Assembly (NCBI RefSeq): GCF_014197445.1
Contig: NZ_JACIFO010000003.1
Span: forward strand, 62,001 to 126,000
Direction: 5' to 3'
Length of the DNA: 64,000 bases
Source of the DNA: Mesonia hippocampi
Lineage (GTDB): Bacteria; Bacteroidota; Bacteroidia; Flavobacteriales; Flavobacteriaceae
Part shown: one piece after another, positions 49,447-58,334 of the stretch
Layout: each line of letters opens with the position of its first letter
Numbering within the stretch: position 1 is the first letter of the stretch
Made by a program: the position numbers and the translations under genes
Notes under the pieces: model-generated
Told to the model about the DNA's origin: nothing
The model's input: the letters and a program-made list of their open reading frames with translations, nothing else
Databases searched by the model: none

Positions 49447-50490
49447 ATGAAAGTTCAAAAAAAAGATATAAGAGCACTTAGTAAGCAAGAATTACAAGAT
49501 TTTTTTGTAGCTCAAGGCGAAAAATCATTTAGAGGAACACAAGTATATGAGTGGCTATGGAGCAAAGCAGCGCATAACTTTGCCGACATGACAAACCTCT
49601 CTAAAACAACACGCCGTATGTTAGAGGATAATTTTGTTATTAATCATGTGCGTGTAGATAAAATGCAAAGAAGCAAAGATGGCACCATCAAAAATGCCGT
49701 GAAATTGCATGATGGATTAACAGTAGAATCTGTACTAATTCCTACCTATTCGCGAACCACGGCTTGTGTATCTTCTCAAGTAGGTTGTAGCTTAGATTGT
49801 AAATTTTGCGCCACAGCTCGCCTAAAACGAATGCGTAACCTTAACCCTGACGAAATATACGATCAGGTTGTTGCCATAGACCAAGAAAGCAGGCTATACA
49901 ATAACATTCCGTTATCTAATATTGTTTTTATGGGGATGGGAGAGCCTTTAATGAACTACAAAAATGTTCTAAAAGCTATAGATAAAATTACCTCTTCAGA
50001 AGGGCTTGGCATGTCGCCTAGACGTATTACTGTTTCTACTTCTGGCGTGCCTAAAATGATTAAAAAACTTGCAGATGATGAGGTGAAATTTAACTTAGCT
50101 CTATCCTTACATTCTGCTATAGATGAAGTGCGTTCGCGCATAATGCCTTTTAATACAACTTTCCCGTTAGCCGATGTAAAAGAAGCCTTACTTTATTGGC
50201 ATCAAAAAACTAAAAAAAGAGTTACTTACGAATATATTATCTGGAAAGATATTAACGATAAAAAGGAAGATATTGATGCCTTGGTTAAATTCTGTAAACT
50301 CATTCCTTGTAAAGTAAACATTATAGAATACAACCCTATAGATGATGGCATGTTTCAGCAAGCCGATGAACGGGTAACCAACGCATACCAAAATGCATTA
50401 GAACGCAACCATATAACGGTTACCGTACGAAAATCTAGAGGAAAAGATATTGATGCTGCCTGTGGGCAATTAGCCAATAAATCTTCTTAA
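49447..50490 (+). CDS. rlmN: Dual-specificity 23S rRNA/tRNA adenine-C2 methyltransferase RlmN
   Basis: 347-residue radical-SAM enzyme. N-terminal helical domain (FRGTQVYEWLWSKAAHNFADMTNLSKTTR), radical-SAM CSLDCKFC with C114, C118 and C121, GMGEPLMNYKNVLKAI, TVSTSGVPKMIKKLA and the C-terminal methyl-carrying cysteine C339 in DAACGQL. Methylates A2503 of 23S rRNA and A37 of some tRNAs. The start codon sits almost at the promoter. Confidence 0.96.
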   Translation: MKVQKKDIRALSKQELQDFFVAQGEKSFRGTQVYEWLWSKAAHNFADMTNLSKTTRRMLEDNFVINHVRVDKMQRSKDGTIKNAVKLHDGLTVESVLIPTYSRTTACVSSQVGCSLDCKFCATARLKRMRNLNPDEIYDQVVAIDQESRLYNNIPLSNIVFMGMGEPLMNYKNVLKAIDKITSSEGLGMSPRRITVSTSGVPKMIKKLADDEVKFNLALSLHSAIDEVRSRIMPFNTTFPLADVKEALLYWHQKTKKRVTYEYIIWKDINDKKEDIDALVKFCKLIPCKVNIIEYNPIDDGMFQQADERVTNAYQNALERNHITVTVRKSRGKDIDAACGQLANKSS

Positions 50491-50574
50491 AAATTAAGCT
50501 ATACAAATTTTAAAGGACATTTTACGAGATAGAGCCATCTATAATCAAAAACTATTTCTTATAAAGATTAAATC

Positions 50575-50596
50575 TATTTTTGTTGTAAATACAACA
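50575..50596 (+). promoter_or_regulatory. MarR-type operator overlapping the efflux operon promoter
   Basis: TATTTTTG (50575-50582, exact TAnnTTTG) overlaps the perfect palindrome TGTTGTA-AA-TACAACA at 50581-50596. A 16-bp palindrome on a promoter directly before a MarR gene is the classic autorepressor layout. Binding is inferred. Confidence 0.6.
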
Positions 50597-50603
50597 GTTG
50601 TCT

Positions 50604-51046
50604 ATGCAATCAGTTTTAAATTATCAAGATTTTTATAATTTGCTTACAGGCAGAACCCCACACACATTTAATCGTGCTTTAGGAACTAGTTTTTAAAAAA
50701 ATAAAATTGAAATTTCTAAAGAACATTGGTCTATCTTAGCAATATTATGGGAGAAAAACGGATGCTCGCAACAATACCTTGCCCAAAAGAGTTTTCGGGA
50801 TCGTCCCAGCATAAGCCGTTTAATAGATAAAATGGAAAAAGACGGATTGGTAGAAAGAAGAAACGATAAAAATGATAGGCGATTAAAATTAATTTTTTTA
50901 ACTTCTGCGGGGAAAAGTTTAGAAAAAAAATAATTCCACTTGTCCATAAAACAATAAAAAAAGCCTTGACAGGAATTGATAATGAAAACATAATGATCAT
51001 TAAAGAAACTTTTGAAAAAATAAATCAAAATTTAGACAAAAAATAA
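50604..51046 (+). pseudogene. Broken MarR-family repressor gene
   Basis: Reading from ATG at 50604 gives MQSVLNYQDFYNLLTGRTPH..ALGTSF, then an in-frame TAA at 50694-50696 (codon 31). The same frame continues as a MarR winged helix-turn-helix (IEISKEHWSILAILWEKNGC..FRDRPSISRLIDKMEKDGLVERRNDKNDRRLKLIFLTSAGKSLE) to a stop at 50931-50933. Adding one A to the run of eight (50923-50930) would restore the frame for the final helix (IIPLVHKTIKKALTGIDN..) to the TAA at 51044-51046, just before tolC. So there are two lesions, one nonsense and one frameshift. No ATG, GTG or TTG lies between the stop and the HTH. Sequencing error cannot be excluded. Confidence 0.85.
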
Positions 51047-51047
51047 A

Positions 51048-52439
51048 ATGGCATTCAAAACCACCACCACCATCATCGCTTGTCTTGCTACATTCTTAGG
51101 AGTTTCGCAAACGCAACTAGAAGTCAGCCCGTCTTTACAAGAGGCCATTGAAAAGGCTATCGATAAAAATGCCGCTATTAAAAATAAGCTCTTAGAAGTA
51201 GAAAAAATAAATACCGAAAGAAAAAGTGTTTGGAACAAATACATCCCAAAAATAGAAGGCTCAGCCAATTATATGTATTTCGATACAAACATAACGGTCG
51301 ATCTGCCTACTGGGCAAATCCCGGTATTAAACCAACCTATTTTTGATGAAAAAGCATCGTTTGATAATTACGGAAACATTTTAATGGGTAGCCTAATGGC
51401 AAAAACAGTGCTTTTTAGCGGTTTTCAAATAGAAAACGGGGCAAAAGCCTTAGCTCAAAAGCAACAAGGTACAACATACCTTGCCGAAGCAGAAAAGGAA
51501 AACTTGGTGAAAGAGGTTATTCATGCATTCGACCAAATCCGATTGCTTGATGCTATCGAAATCCTTTTAGAAGATAGCCAAAAACGCCTAGCTATAGAAA
51601 CCAAAAGAGTGGAAAGAGCCATCGAGGAAGGCTTAGCCATTCCTTACGACAGGGATAAAATAAAGCTAGCCAACTTAGAACTTGAAGGTAAAAAAATAGA
51701 ACTTGAAGGCAACAAAAAAGTACTCTTCCAAAAAATAAACTACCTTACAGGCTATACCCTAGAGGAAATCAATCAAGTAAATTATTTACTTACACCTTAC
51801 AGCATTCCAGAAAACCTATCTACAGAAAACAAACAAGAATTAAAAGCCTTAGCCTCTTATAAAAAAGCATCGGCTTACGCGATAAAAAAAGAAAAAGGCA
51901 GCTACCTTCCTGTTTTAGGCGCTTTTGGTGGAGTTTCTTACACCAGTGTGTTTGATGCTACAGTAATTACTCCAAACCTCCCCATCATGAACAATAACCT
52001 TTATGGCAAATTAAACGAGTTTACACTAAGCCCTAATTGGATGCTTGGTGTTTCTATGAAATGGGAACTATTTAGTGGCTTTGAGCGTAAGCATAAAATA
52101 CACAAAGCTAAATTAAACGCATTACAAATAGATAATAAACTAACAGATGCCAAAGAAAAGTTTAATGTGCTGCTAGAAAACAACATCTCCCAATACCAAA
52201 TTCAAAATCAAAAATACCAAATAGGATTAACACAAGAGAAAGTGGCCTCGCATAACTTAAGCATGGCTATAAAACAATACCAAGAAGGCCTTATTAATAT
52301 TTCCCAGCGCTTAGAAGCCGAAAACGACTTATTAAAAGCAGCTACAAATAAAGTTAACGCCTTGATAAACCAACGACTTGCTGCTCTCGAAGCCATATTG
52401 GTAACAGGAGAATTAACAAACACCGTTTTAACCCAATAG
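51048..52439 (+). CDS. TolC-family outer-membrane efflux protein
   Basis: 463 residues. Signal-like N-terminus (TTTTIIACLATFLGVSQT), then two repeats of long helical coils with periplasmic character (SLQEAIEKAIDKNAAIKNKLLEVEKINTERKSVWNKYIPKIEGSANYMYF and a second half QIDNKLTDAKEKFNVLLENNISQYQIQNQKYQ..HNLSMAIKQYQEGLINISQRLEAENDLLKA), as in TolC channels. First intact gene of the efflux operon; the adaptor starts two bases after it. Confidence 0.9.
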   Translation: MAFKTTTTIIACLATFLGVSQTQLEVSPSLQEAIEKAIDKNAAIKNKLLEVEKINTERKSVWNKYIPKIEGSANYMYFDTNITVDLPTGQIPVLNQPIFDEKASFDNYGNILMGSLMAKTVLFSGFQIENGAKALAQKQQGTTYLAEAEKENLVKEVIHAFDQIRLLDAIEILLEDSQKRLAIETKRVERAIEEGLAIPYDRDKIKLANLELEGKKIELEGNKKVLFQKINYLTGYTLEEINQVNYLLTPYSIPENLSTENKQELKALASYKKASAYAIKKEKGSYLPVLGAFGGVSYTSVFDATVITPNLPIMNNNLYGKLNEFTLSPNWMLGVSMKWELFSGFERKHKIHKAKLNALQIDNKLTDAKEKFNVLLENNISQYQIQNQKYQIGLTQEKVASHNLSMAIKQYQEGLINISQRLEAENDLLKAATNKVNALINQRLAALEAILVTGELTNTVLTQ

Positions 52440-52441
52440 AA

Positions 52442-53398
52442 ATGAAAAACATATACCTAGCCACTACCATCATAACGCTCTTACTTTCAGGATGCAACAC
52501 CCCTCAAAAAAACAACATTCAAGGGAAAATAGAACGAGAACAACTAGGCGTAGTTGCTAAAATACCTGGTAAAATAATCGACATTCGCGTTCAAGAAGGA
52601 GAGCTTGTTAAAAAGGGAGACACCCTTGCCATTTTAGACATTCCCGAGGTAGACGCCAAAAAAAACCAAGCAAAAGGTGCGGTAGAATCTGCAACAGCTC
52701 AATATGAAATGGCAGTAAAAGGGGCTACCAAAAACCAACTTAAGCAATTAGAAGCAAAAAGAGTAGCATTAAAAGAACAATATGACTTTGCAAAAAAGTC
52801 GATTACAAGGTTAGCGAACATGCTAAAAGATTCGCTAATACCTCAACAAACCTACGATGAAGCTTTTGCTAAATACCAAGGAGCACAATCGCAATATTTG
52901 GCAGTTCAAGCCGAAATATCCGATGTAAAACATGGCGTTCGAATAGAACAACAAAAAATGGCCTTAGGGCAACAAAAAAGAGCATTAGGAGCTTTAGAAG
53001 AAGTCTCTAGTGCAGATGCAGAACGCTATATCATTGCGCCGCAAGATATAACTATAGAAAACATAAGCCTTAATGTAGGAGAATTGGCCCTTCCTGGCTA
53101 TACGCTTTTTAGCGGTACAATTTCTAACTCTACTTATTTTAGGTTTACAATTCCAGAGAGTCAACTCGATAAAGTAAAAAAAGACCAAAAAGTAAGCGTT
53201 AATGTGATTTATAACAACACCACTATCGAAGGGAAAATAACCACTATTAAAGCCTTAGGTGCCTATGCTAACATTGCAACAGCATACCCTGATTACGAAA
53301 TACAAGAAAGCCTGTTTGAAATAAAAGTAACACCTACCGATATTAAAAAAGCACAAGAATTATTTACAAAAACCACTGTAATTCTGAATTTACCTTAA
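52442..53398 (+). CDS. HlyD-family membrane-fusion (adaptor) protein
   Basis: 318 residues. Lipoprotein-like signal (IYLATTIITLLLSGC), then a lipoyl/barrel-sandwich half GVVAKIPGKIIDIRVQEGELVKKGDTLAILDIPEVDAKKNQAKGAVESA, a helical hairpin (KNQLKQLEAKRVALKEQYDFAKKSITRLANMLKDSLIPQQTYDEAF), and barrel strands (AQDITIENISLNVGELALPGYTLFSG..KKDQKVSVNVIY). It joins the permease to TolC. Confidence 0.9.
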   Translation: MKNIYLATTIITLLLSGCNTPQKNNIQGKIEREQLGVVAKIPGKIIDIRVQEGELVKKGDTLAILDIPEVDAKKNQAKGAVESATAQYEMAVKGATKNQLKQLEAKRVALKEQYDFAKKSITRLANMLKDSLIPQQTYDEAFAKYQGAQSQYLAVQAEISDVKHGVRIEQQKMALGQQKRALGALEEVSSADAERYIIAPQDITIENISLNVGELALPGYTLFSGTISNSTYFRFTIPESQLDKVKKDQKVSVNVIYNNTTIEGKITTIKALGAYANIATAYPDYEIQESLFEIKVTPTDIKKAQELFTKTTVILNLP

Positions 53399-53404
53399 TC
53401 TAAC

Positions 53405-54571
53405 ATGAAAAACTTCATCGCACTTATCAACAGAGAGTTTCGATTATTTTGGAACAACAGCGTACTCCGGTTACTATTTATTGGCGCTCCCATTATGTAC
53501 GGAATACTTTTGGGCTTTGTTTACCAAAAAGGAAAAGTTACCGATTTACCTATTGTGGTAGTTGATGAAGATCAAAGCCAAATGAGCAAAAAGGCTGTTG
53601 AGATGATGCAAGATAATGAAGTGCTAAATGTAGCTTACCTTCAGTATGACCAGAATAAATTAACACAAATAGTTGCGGAGAATGATAACATTCCTGCAAT
53701 TGTAATTATCCCTAAAGATTTCGAAAAACAAATAATGACAAAAAAATATCCCGAAATCTTAACCATTGTAAATACATCAAATGTGCTAACCGCCAATTAT
53801 GCCTCAACAGCAATACAAATCTGTTTAGGAACATTAAAAGCAGGCGTACAAATAGAAAGTCTAAAAAAACAAGGCATGCCCGAAAGCATTGCCCTTACCC
53901 AGTACGAACCCTTTAAAACTACGTTTATTAAAAAGTATAACCGTAGTACCAATTACATGTATTTTTTATGGCCAGGAATTTTAGCCACAGTACTACAACA
54001 AGTACTGTTATTAGGCCTAGCACTTTCTTTTGCTTCGGAATATGAAAATGGAACGTTTAAAACATTAATTACTCAAAATCCATCTATCCTTAAAATAATG
54101 GCGGTAAAGATAATTCCGTACTTGCTAATGAGCTTCGGAATATGGCTACTCTATTATTTATTTACCATTTGGTTTAGAATTCCATTTTACGAAAACCTGG
54201 GTGCATTAACCCTTATTGCAGGGGTCTTTGTAGCTTCGGTTTCTTTTATCGGAATTTTAGTAAGTATTTTAATTCCTAGTCAGCTAAAAGCCACCGAAAT
54301 CTTAATGGTTATAGCCACGCCCAGCTTTATTCTAAGTGGTTTTACTTGGCCATTATCTCAAATGCCAGAATGGGTAGTTGCCATTGCAAATGTAATCCCA
54401 CTCACACATTTCTTAAAAGCTTTTAGAGTGTTACTCATCGAAGAAGGTAGCTTGGCACAAAGCATGCCCGCCGTATGGGCTATGGTTTGGATAGGTGTAG
54501 TTTGTGCACTCTTATCCTATATTGCTTTATTCTTTAAAAAGAAAAAAATCCTTAAAGCAACAAACAACTAG
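53405..54571 (+). CDS. ABC-2 family permease
   Basis: 388 residues: one N-terminal hydrophobic segment (FWNNSVLRLLFIGAPIMYGILLGFVY), a periplasmic domain of ~160 residues with QKGKVTDLPIVVVDEDQSQMSKKAVEMM, then five C-terminal helices with a YhhJ/YbhR-like ABC-2 signature (LALSFASEYENGTFKTLITQNPSILKIMAVKIIPYLL.. IATPSFILSGFTWPLSQMPEWVVAIANVIPLTHFLKAFRVLL). No ATPase gene or second permease accompanies it here; related flavobacterial operons, as I recall, also lack an ATPase next to the permease. Substrate unknown. Confidence 0.88.
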   Translation: MKNFIALINREFRLFWNNSVLRLLFIGAPIMYGILLGFVYQKGKVTDLPIVVVDEDQSQMSKKAVEMMQDNEVLNVAYLQYDQNKLTQIVAENDNIPAIVIIPKDFEKQIMTKKYPEILTIVNTSNVLTANYASTAIQICLGTLKAGVQIESLKKQGMPESIALTQYEPFKTTFIKKYNRSTNYMYFLWPGILATVLQQVLLLGLALSFASEYENGTFKTLITQNPSILKIMAVKIIPYLLMSFGIWLLYYLFTIWFRIPFYENLGALTLIAGVFVASVSFIGILVSILIPSQLKATEILMVIATPSFILSGFTWPLSQMPEWVVAIANVIPLTHFLKAFRVLLIEEGSLAQSMPAVWAMVWIGVVCALLSYIALFFKKKKILKATNN

Positions 54572-54715
54572 GGGTTGGTTTCATGTAAATAGACAGCTTT
54601 GAAAAACCTTTGTTTTTTCATGCGAATATCAAAGTATATAATTGTATTTCTATGTCCGTTTCTATGTTCGTTTTTAGTTTTTTCCATATTTTTCGTAAAA
54701 ACAAAAACGGCTAAA

Positions 54716-54747
54716 AACTAAAAAACCCCTGTGATTACAGGGGTTTT
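54716..54747 (-). terminator. Terminator of the tRNA-Gly/tRNA-Leu unit
   Basis: AAAACCCCTGT (54722-54732) / ACAGGGGTTTT (54737-54747), with T-runs on the minus-strand 3' side. It lies just after the tRNA-Leu 3' end. Confidence 0.85.
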
Positions 54748-54752
54748 CGTGG

Positions 54753-54837
54753 TACTCGGAGCGGGACTTGAACCCGCACGACCGCAATGGTCATTGGATT
54801 TTAAGTCCAACGTGTCTACCAATTCCACCATCCGAGC
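54753..54837 (-). tRNA. tRNA-Leu (anticodon UAA)
   Basis: 85-nt class II tRNA on the minus strand. Acceptor GCTCGGA/TCCGAGT, anticodon stem TTGGA/TCCAA with loop CTTAAAA (anticodon TAA), a long variable arm and T arm GTGCGGGTTCAAGTCCCGC. The CCA end is encoded (54750-54752). Reads UUA/UUG. Confidence 0.95.
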
Positions 54838-54860
54838 GTATATTTTAATTTACAGCTTAG

Positions 54861-54933
54861 AGCGAAAAACGGGATTCGAACCCGCGACCTCCACCTTGGC
54901 AAGGTGGCGCTCTACCAGCTGAGCTATTTTCGC
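54861..54933 (-). tRNA. tRNA-Gly (anticodon GCC)
   Basis: 73-nt tRNA on the minus strand: acceptor GCGAAAA/TTTTCGC, anticodon stem CCACC/GGTGG with loop TTGCCAA (anticodon GCC), T arm GCGGGTTCGAATCCCGT. No encoded CCA. Transcribed before tRNA-Leu, probably as one unit. Confidence 0.95.
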
Positions 54934-55023
54934 GTTATGTAAATGAACGTGCAACGATTTGCGGTTGCAAATATATGTGTTTTTCTTGTTTCTACAAAGC
55001 TTTTTTCAAAAAAAAATACTTTT

Positions 55024-57633
55024 TTATGGCTTTGGGGTTAATAATCGCTTTATCTCATTAAGCTTCATCAAGGCTTCCACAGGTGTAAGTGTATCTATAT
55101 CAGTTTGTAAAATTTCTTGTTTCACCTCCTCCAATAAAGGATCATCTAATTTAAAAAAACTTAATTGAGGTTCAGCTTCCGTGGCTTTTTTTAGTTGTTC
55201 ATCTTTATTTTCTTGTCGATGCGATTTTTCTAACTTCTTTAAAATCTTTTCTGAACGATGAATAACCTGCTGTGGCATTCCTGCCATTTTTGCAACATGA
55301 ATTCCAAAGCTATGCTCACTTCCTCCTGGTACCAGTTTCCTTAAAAACAGTACATTATTTTTGGTTTCTTTTACCGAAACATTATAGTTTTTTATCCGCT
55401 CAAAAGTTTGCTTCATCTCATTAAGTTCATGATAATGTGTGGCAAACAAAGTTTTAGGCCTACTAGGGTGCTGGTGTAAATATTCGCTAATTGCCCAAGC
55501 TATCGAAATTCCATCATAAGTACTTGTTCCTCTACCAATTTCATCTAGCAATACTAAGCTGCGTTTAGAGATGTTATTTAATATACTGGCGGTTTCGTTC
55601 ATTTCTACCATAAAAGTAGATTCGCCCATACTTATGTTATCACTAGCACCTACTCGGGTAAAAATTTTATCTATCACCCCAATTTCTGCTTTTTTTGCAG
55701 GTACAAAGCTTCCCATTTGTGCCAATAAAACAATTAGAGCGGTTTGCCTTAAAATAGCAGATTTACCACTCATGTTGGGACCTGTTATCATGATAATTTG
55801 TTGTTCATCTTGCGATAAACTTACCGAGTTTGCTACATAAGGCTTATCGGGAGGGAGTTGCTTCTCGATAACGGGATGCCTGCCTTCTTCGATATGAATA
55901 TCATACCCTTGATTCATAACTGGTTGCTGGTAATTGTGCTCTAGGGCTAAACGTGCAAAACCTGCTAAACAATCTAATTGCCCTATTTTTATGGCGTTTT
56001 GCTGAACAATTTTTATATAATCGTAAATCCAAACAACTAGTTTTGTAAACAGCTCTTGCTCTAAACTTTGTATTTTTTCTTGCGCGCCTAATATTTTAGA
56101 TTCGTATGTTTTTAATTCTTCGGTAATGTAGCGTTCTGCATTTACCAGTGTTTGTTTACGAATCCAATTTTCTGGTACTTTATCACGATGGGTGTTTCTT
56201 ACCTCTAGATAATAGCCAAAAACATTATTACTCCCTATTTTTAGGCTGGTAATTCCTGTTTGCGCTACTTCTCGCTCCAACATTTTATCTAAATAATCTT
56301 TCCCCGAAAAAGCAATTTTTCTAAGTTCATCTAACTCTTCTGAAAAACCATCGGCAATAGCATTTCCTTTAGCAATATTTACAGGTGCATCTGGGTGAAT
56401 TGCTTCTGTTATTTTTTCACGCAACAAAGCGCAATCGTGTAAATTATCGGAAAGCACTTTTAATGGCTCTACTGCTGTTTGAAAAGTAATTTCTTTAATA
56501 GGAATAATCGCATCTAAAGATGTTTTTAACTGCAGTACTTCTCTCGGGCTTATTTTTTGTGTAGCTACTTTAGAAATAAGGCGCTCTAAATCGCCTATTT
56601 GTTTTATTTGATTTTGTAGCTTTTCAAGTACCTCGGTATTTTCTGCCAAATAAGCAACTATTTTATGGCGTTGCTCTATTTTAGATTGATTTTTTAACGG
56701 CAAGGCCAACCAACGTTTTAACATACGCCCGCCCATAGCAGAATGGGTTTTATCAATCACATCAATCAAAGTTACTGCTTGTGGTGTGTTGGCTTGGTAT
56801 AATTCTAAATTTCTGATGGTAAACCTATCCATCCAAACGTATTCTTCTTCTGCAATACGCGCAATCGAAGTAATGTGCTTTAATTTATTGTGTTGTGTTT
56901 CGCTTAGGTAATATAAAACAGCTCCTGCCGCCATTATTCCTAAAGGTAGTTGGGCAATCCCGAAACCTTTTAGACTATTAGTATCAAAATGGTTTGTAAG
57001 AGTTTCGTTAGCATAGTCTGGGGTAAAAACCCAATCGTCTAAATAAAAACGATGGGTATCTTGCTGAAAGTTTTCAGCTATAATTTTCTTATGCTTTTTC
57101 TGAATTAATAATTCACTAGGTGAAAAATTTTGCAGCAATTTATCTATATATTCTTGATTTCCTTGGGCCGTAAGAAATTCTCCGGTAGAAACATCTAGAA
57201 AAGCCACCCCGTAAGTTTGTTTATCTACATGTATAGCCGCTAAAAAATTATTGCTTTTTTGCTGCAACACTTCATCATTAAGCGCTACTCCAGGTGTAAC
57301 TAACTCTGTAACCCCTCGTTTTACGATTTTTTTGGTTTGCTTTGGGTCTTCCAACTGATCGCAAATAGCCACGCGCTGACCCGCTTTTACCAATTTGGGC
57401 AAATAGGTGTTTAACGAGTGGTGCGGAAAACCTGCAAGCTCGGTTTTTTCATCGCCGTTATTTCTATGGGTAAGTACAATTTGTAATATGTTTGCAGCCT
57501 TAACAGCATCTTCGCCAAAAGTTTCATAAAAATCGCCCACTCGAAACAAAAGCATCGCATCTGGATATTTTTGTTTAATCGAGTAATATTGTTGCATTAA
57601 CGGAGTTACCTTCTTTGCTTTTTTTGCTGTCAA
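55024..57633 (-). CDS. mutS: DNA mismatch repair protein MutS
   Basis: About 869 residues. N-terminal mismatch-binding domain (LFRVGDFYETFGEDAVKAANIL, with the conserved F..E), lever and clamp domains, and the ATPase with Walker A TGPNMSGKSAILRQ, DEIGRGTSTYDG and ATHYHELN. No ATG exists before residue ~13 of the family alignment. I chose the TTG at 57633 (LTAKKAKKVTPL): the other TTG, at 57672, is itself part of an apparent -7 promoter box (ATAGTTTG, 57670-57677), so it cannot be translated from that promoter. Confidence 0.95.
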   Translation of the reverse strand: MTAKKAKKVTPLMQQYYSIKQKYPDAMLLFRVGDFYETFGEDAVKAANILQIVLTHRNNGDEKTELAGFPHHSLNTYLPKLVKAGQRVAICDQLEDPKQTKKIVKRGVTELVTPGVALNDEVLQQKSNNFLAAIHVDKQTYGVAFLDVSTGEFLTAQGNQEYIDKLLQNFSPSELLIQKKHKKIIAENFQQDTHRFYLDDWVFTPDYANETLTNHFDTNSLKGFGIAQLPLGIMAAGAVLYYLSETQHNKLKHITSIARIAEEEYVWMDRFTIRNLELYQANTPQAVTLIDVIDKTHSAMGGRMLKRWLALPLKNQSKIEQRHKIVAYLAENTEVLEKLQNQIKQIGDLERLISKVATQKISPREVLQLKTSLDAIIPIKEITFQTAVEPLKVLSDNLHDCALLREKITEAIHPDAPVNIAKGNAIADGFSEELDELRKIAFSGKDYLDKMLEREVAQTGITSLKIGSNNVFGYYLEVRNTHRDKVPENWIRKQTLVNAERYITEELKTYESKILGAQEKIQSLEQELFTKLVVWIYDYIKIVQQNAIKIGQLDCLAGFARLALEHNYQQPVMNQGYDIHIEEGRHPVIEKQLPPDKPYVANSVSLSQDEQQIIMITGPNMSGKSAILRQTALIVLLAQMGSFVPAKKAEIGVIDKIFTRVGASDNISMGESTFMVEMNETASILNNISKRSLVLLDEIGRGTSTYDGISIAWAISEYLHQHPSRPKTLFATHYHELNEMKQTFERIKNYNVSVKETKNNVLFLRKLVPGGSEHSFGIHVAKMAGMPQQVIHRSEKILKKLEKSHRQENKDEQLKKATEAEPQLSFFKLDDPLLEEVKQEILQTDIDTLTPVEALMKLNEIKRLLTPKP

Positions 57634-57758
57634 TTTCTTGTCTTTATTATTAGAAAAAGTAAAAGTACACAAACTATCCTTTTCTTAAAAACCTTTTACA
57701 TCTTGTAAGCTCTTTTATATGCAGAAAAAATAAGCGACTTTTTTAGTGTAAGTTTTCC

Positions 57759-57766
57759 TATTTTTG
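57759..57766 (+). promoter_or_regulatory. Promoter -7 element of the TrmH-type gene
   Basis: TATTTTTG, exact TAnnTTTG, 35 bases before the ATG at 57801. Confidence 0.5.
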
Positions 57767-57800
57767 CTTCCGCTTAAAAATACAACCAAGTGTACCTATC

Positions 57801-58334
57801 ATGAAAAACAGAAAACTTAAAAATAGTGAGTTAGAACGCATTAGTGTTTCTGAATTTAAGAACACCAAGAAAACACCTATTATCGTTGTGTTAGACAATG
57901 TAAGAAGCTTGCATAACATTGGGTCTGTTTTTAGAACGGCAGATGCTTTTTTGGTAGAAAAAATTTATTTGTGTGGGATTACAGCTACTCCGCCGCATAA
58001 AGACATCCATAAAACAGCCTTGGGCGCTACCAACACGGTTGATTGGGTTTATGCTAAAGATACGCTAGAAATAATTGAGCAACTTAAAACCGAAAACGTA
58101 AAAATTTTAAGCATCGAACAAGCTGAAAATGCCCAAATGCTTAATGACTTTAGTCCTAATAAAGAAGAAAAATATGCGCTTGTTTTTGGCAATGAGGTAA
58201 AAGGTGTACAGCAAACGGTAGTTTCGGCAAGTGATAAGGTGATTGAAATCCCTCAATACGGTAATAAACACTCGTTAAACATATCGGTAAGTGTTGGGGT
58301 GGTAGTTTGGGATGTTTTTAGCAAACTAACTTAA
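57801..58334 (+). CDS. TrmH/SpoU-family RNA methyltransferase
   Basis: 177-residue SPOUT methyltransferase with the three family motifs: NVRSLHNIGSVFRTADAF, LVFGNEVKGVQQTVV and IPQYGNKHSLNISVSVGVVVWD. Short, without the N-terminal RNA-binding domain of larger RNA 2'-O-methyltransferases. Target RNA not known. Its last four bases overlap the end of the convergent folK/dNK gene. Confidence 0.9.
   Translation: MKNRKLKNSELERISVSEFKNTKKTPIIVVLDNVRSLHNIGSVFRTADAFLVEKIYLCGITATPPHKDIHKTALGATNTVDWVYAKDTLEIIEQLKTENVKILSIEQAENAQMLNDFSPNKEEKYALVFGNEVKGVQQTVVSASDKVIEIPQYGNKHSLNISVSVGVVVWDVFSKLT

Noticed and set aside
50604-51046. Programmed frameshifting to make a functional MarR
   Set aside because: A8 slippage could mend the C-terminal break, but the TAA at codon 31 is not at a shift-prone site that restores the same frame, and no start codon lies between it and the HTH.
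54572-54715. A small gene between the efflux operon and the tRNA terminator
   Set aside because: Only short frames without start context or homology-like features; repeated T-rich words (ctatgtccgtttctatgttc) look like simple duplication.
54731-54922. An open frame across the two tRNA genes that reads like GFEPATSTLARWRSTS
   Set aside because: It is the antisense translation of tRNA-Leu and tRNA-Gly, a well-known false gene. The cloverleaf structures explain the sequence fully.
57634-57672. MutS start at TTG 57672
   Set aside because: The TTG is the end of an apparent -7 box (ATAGTTTG), so a transcript from that promoter would not contain it.
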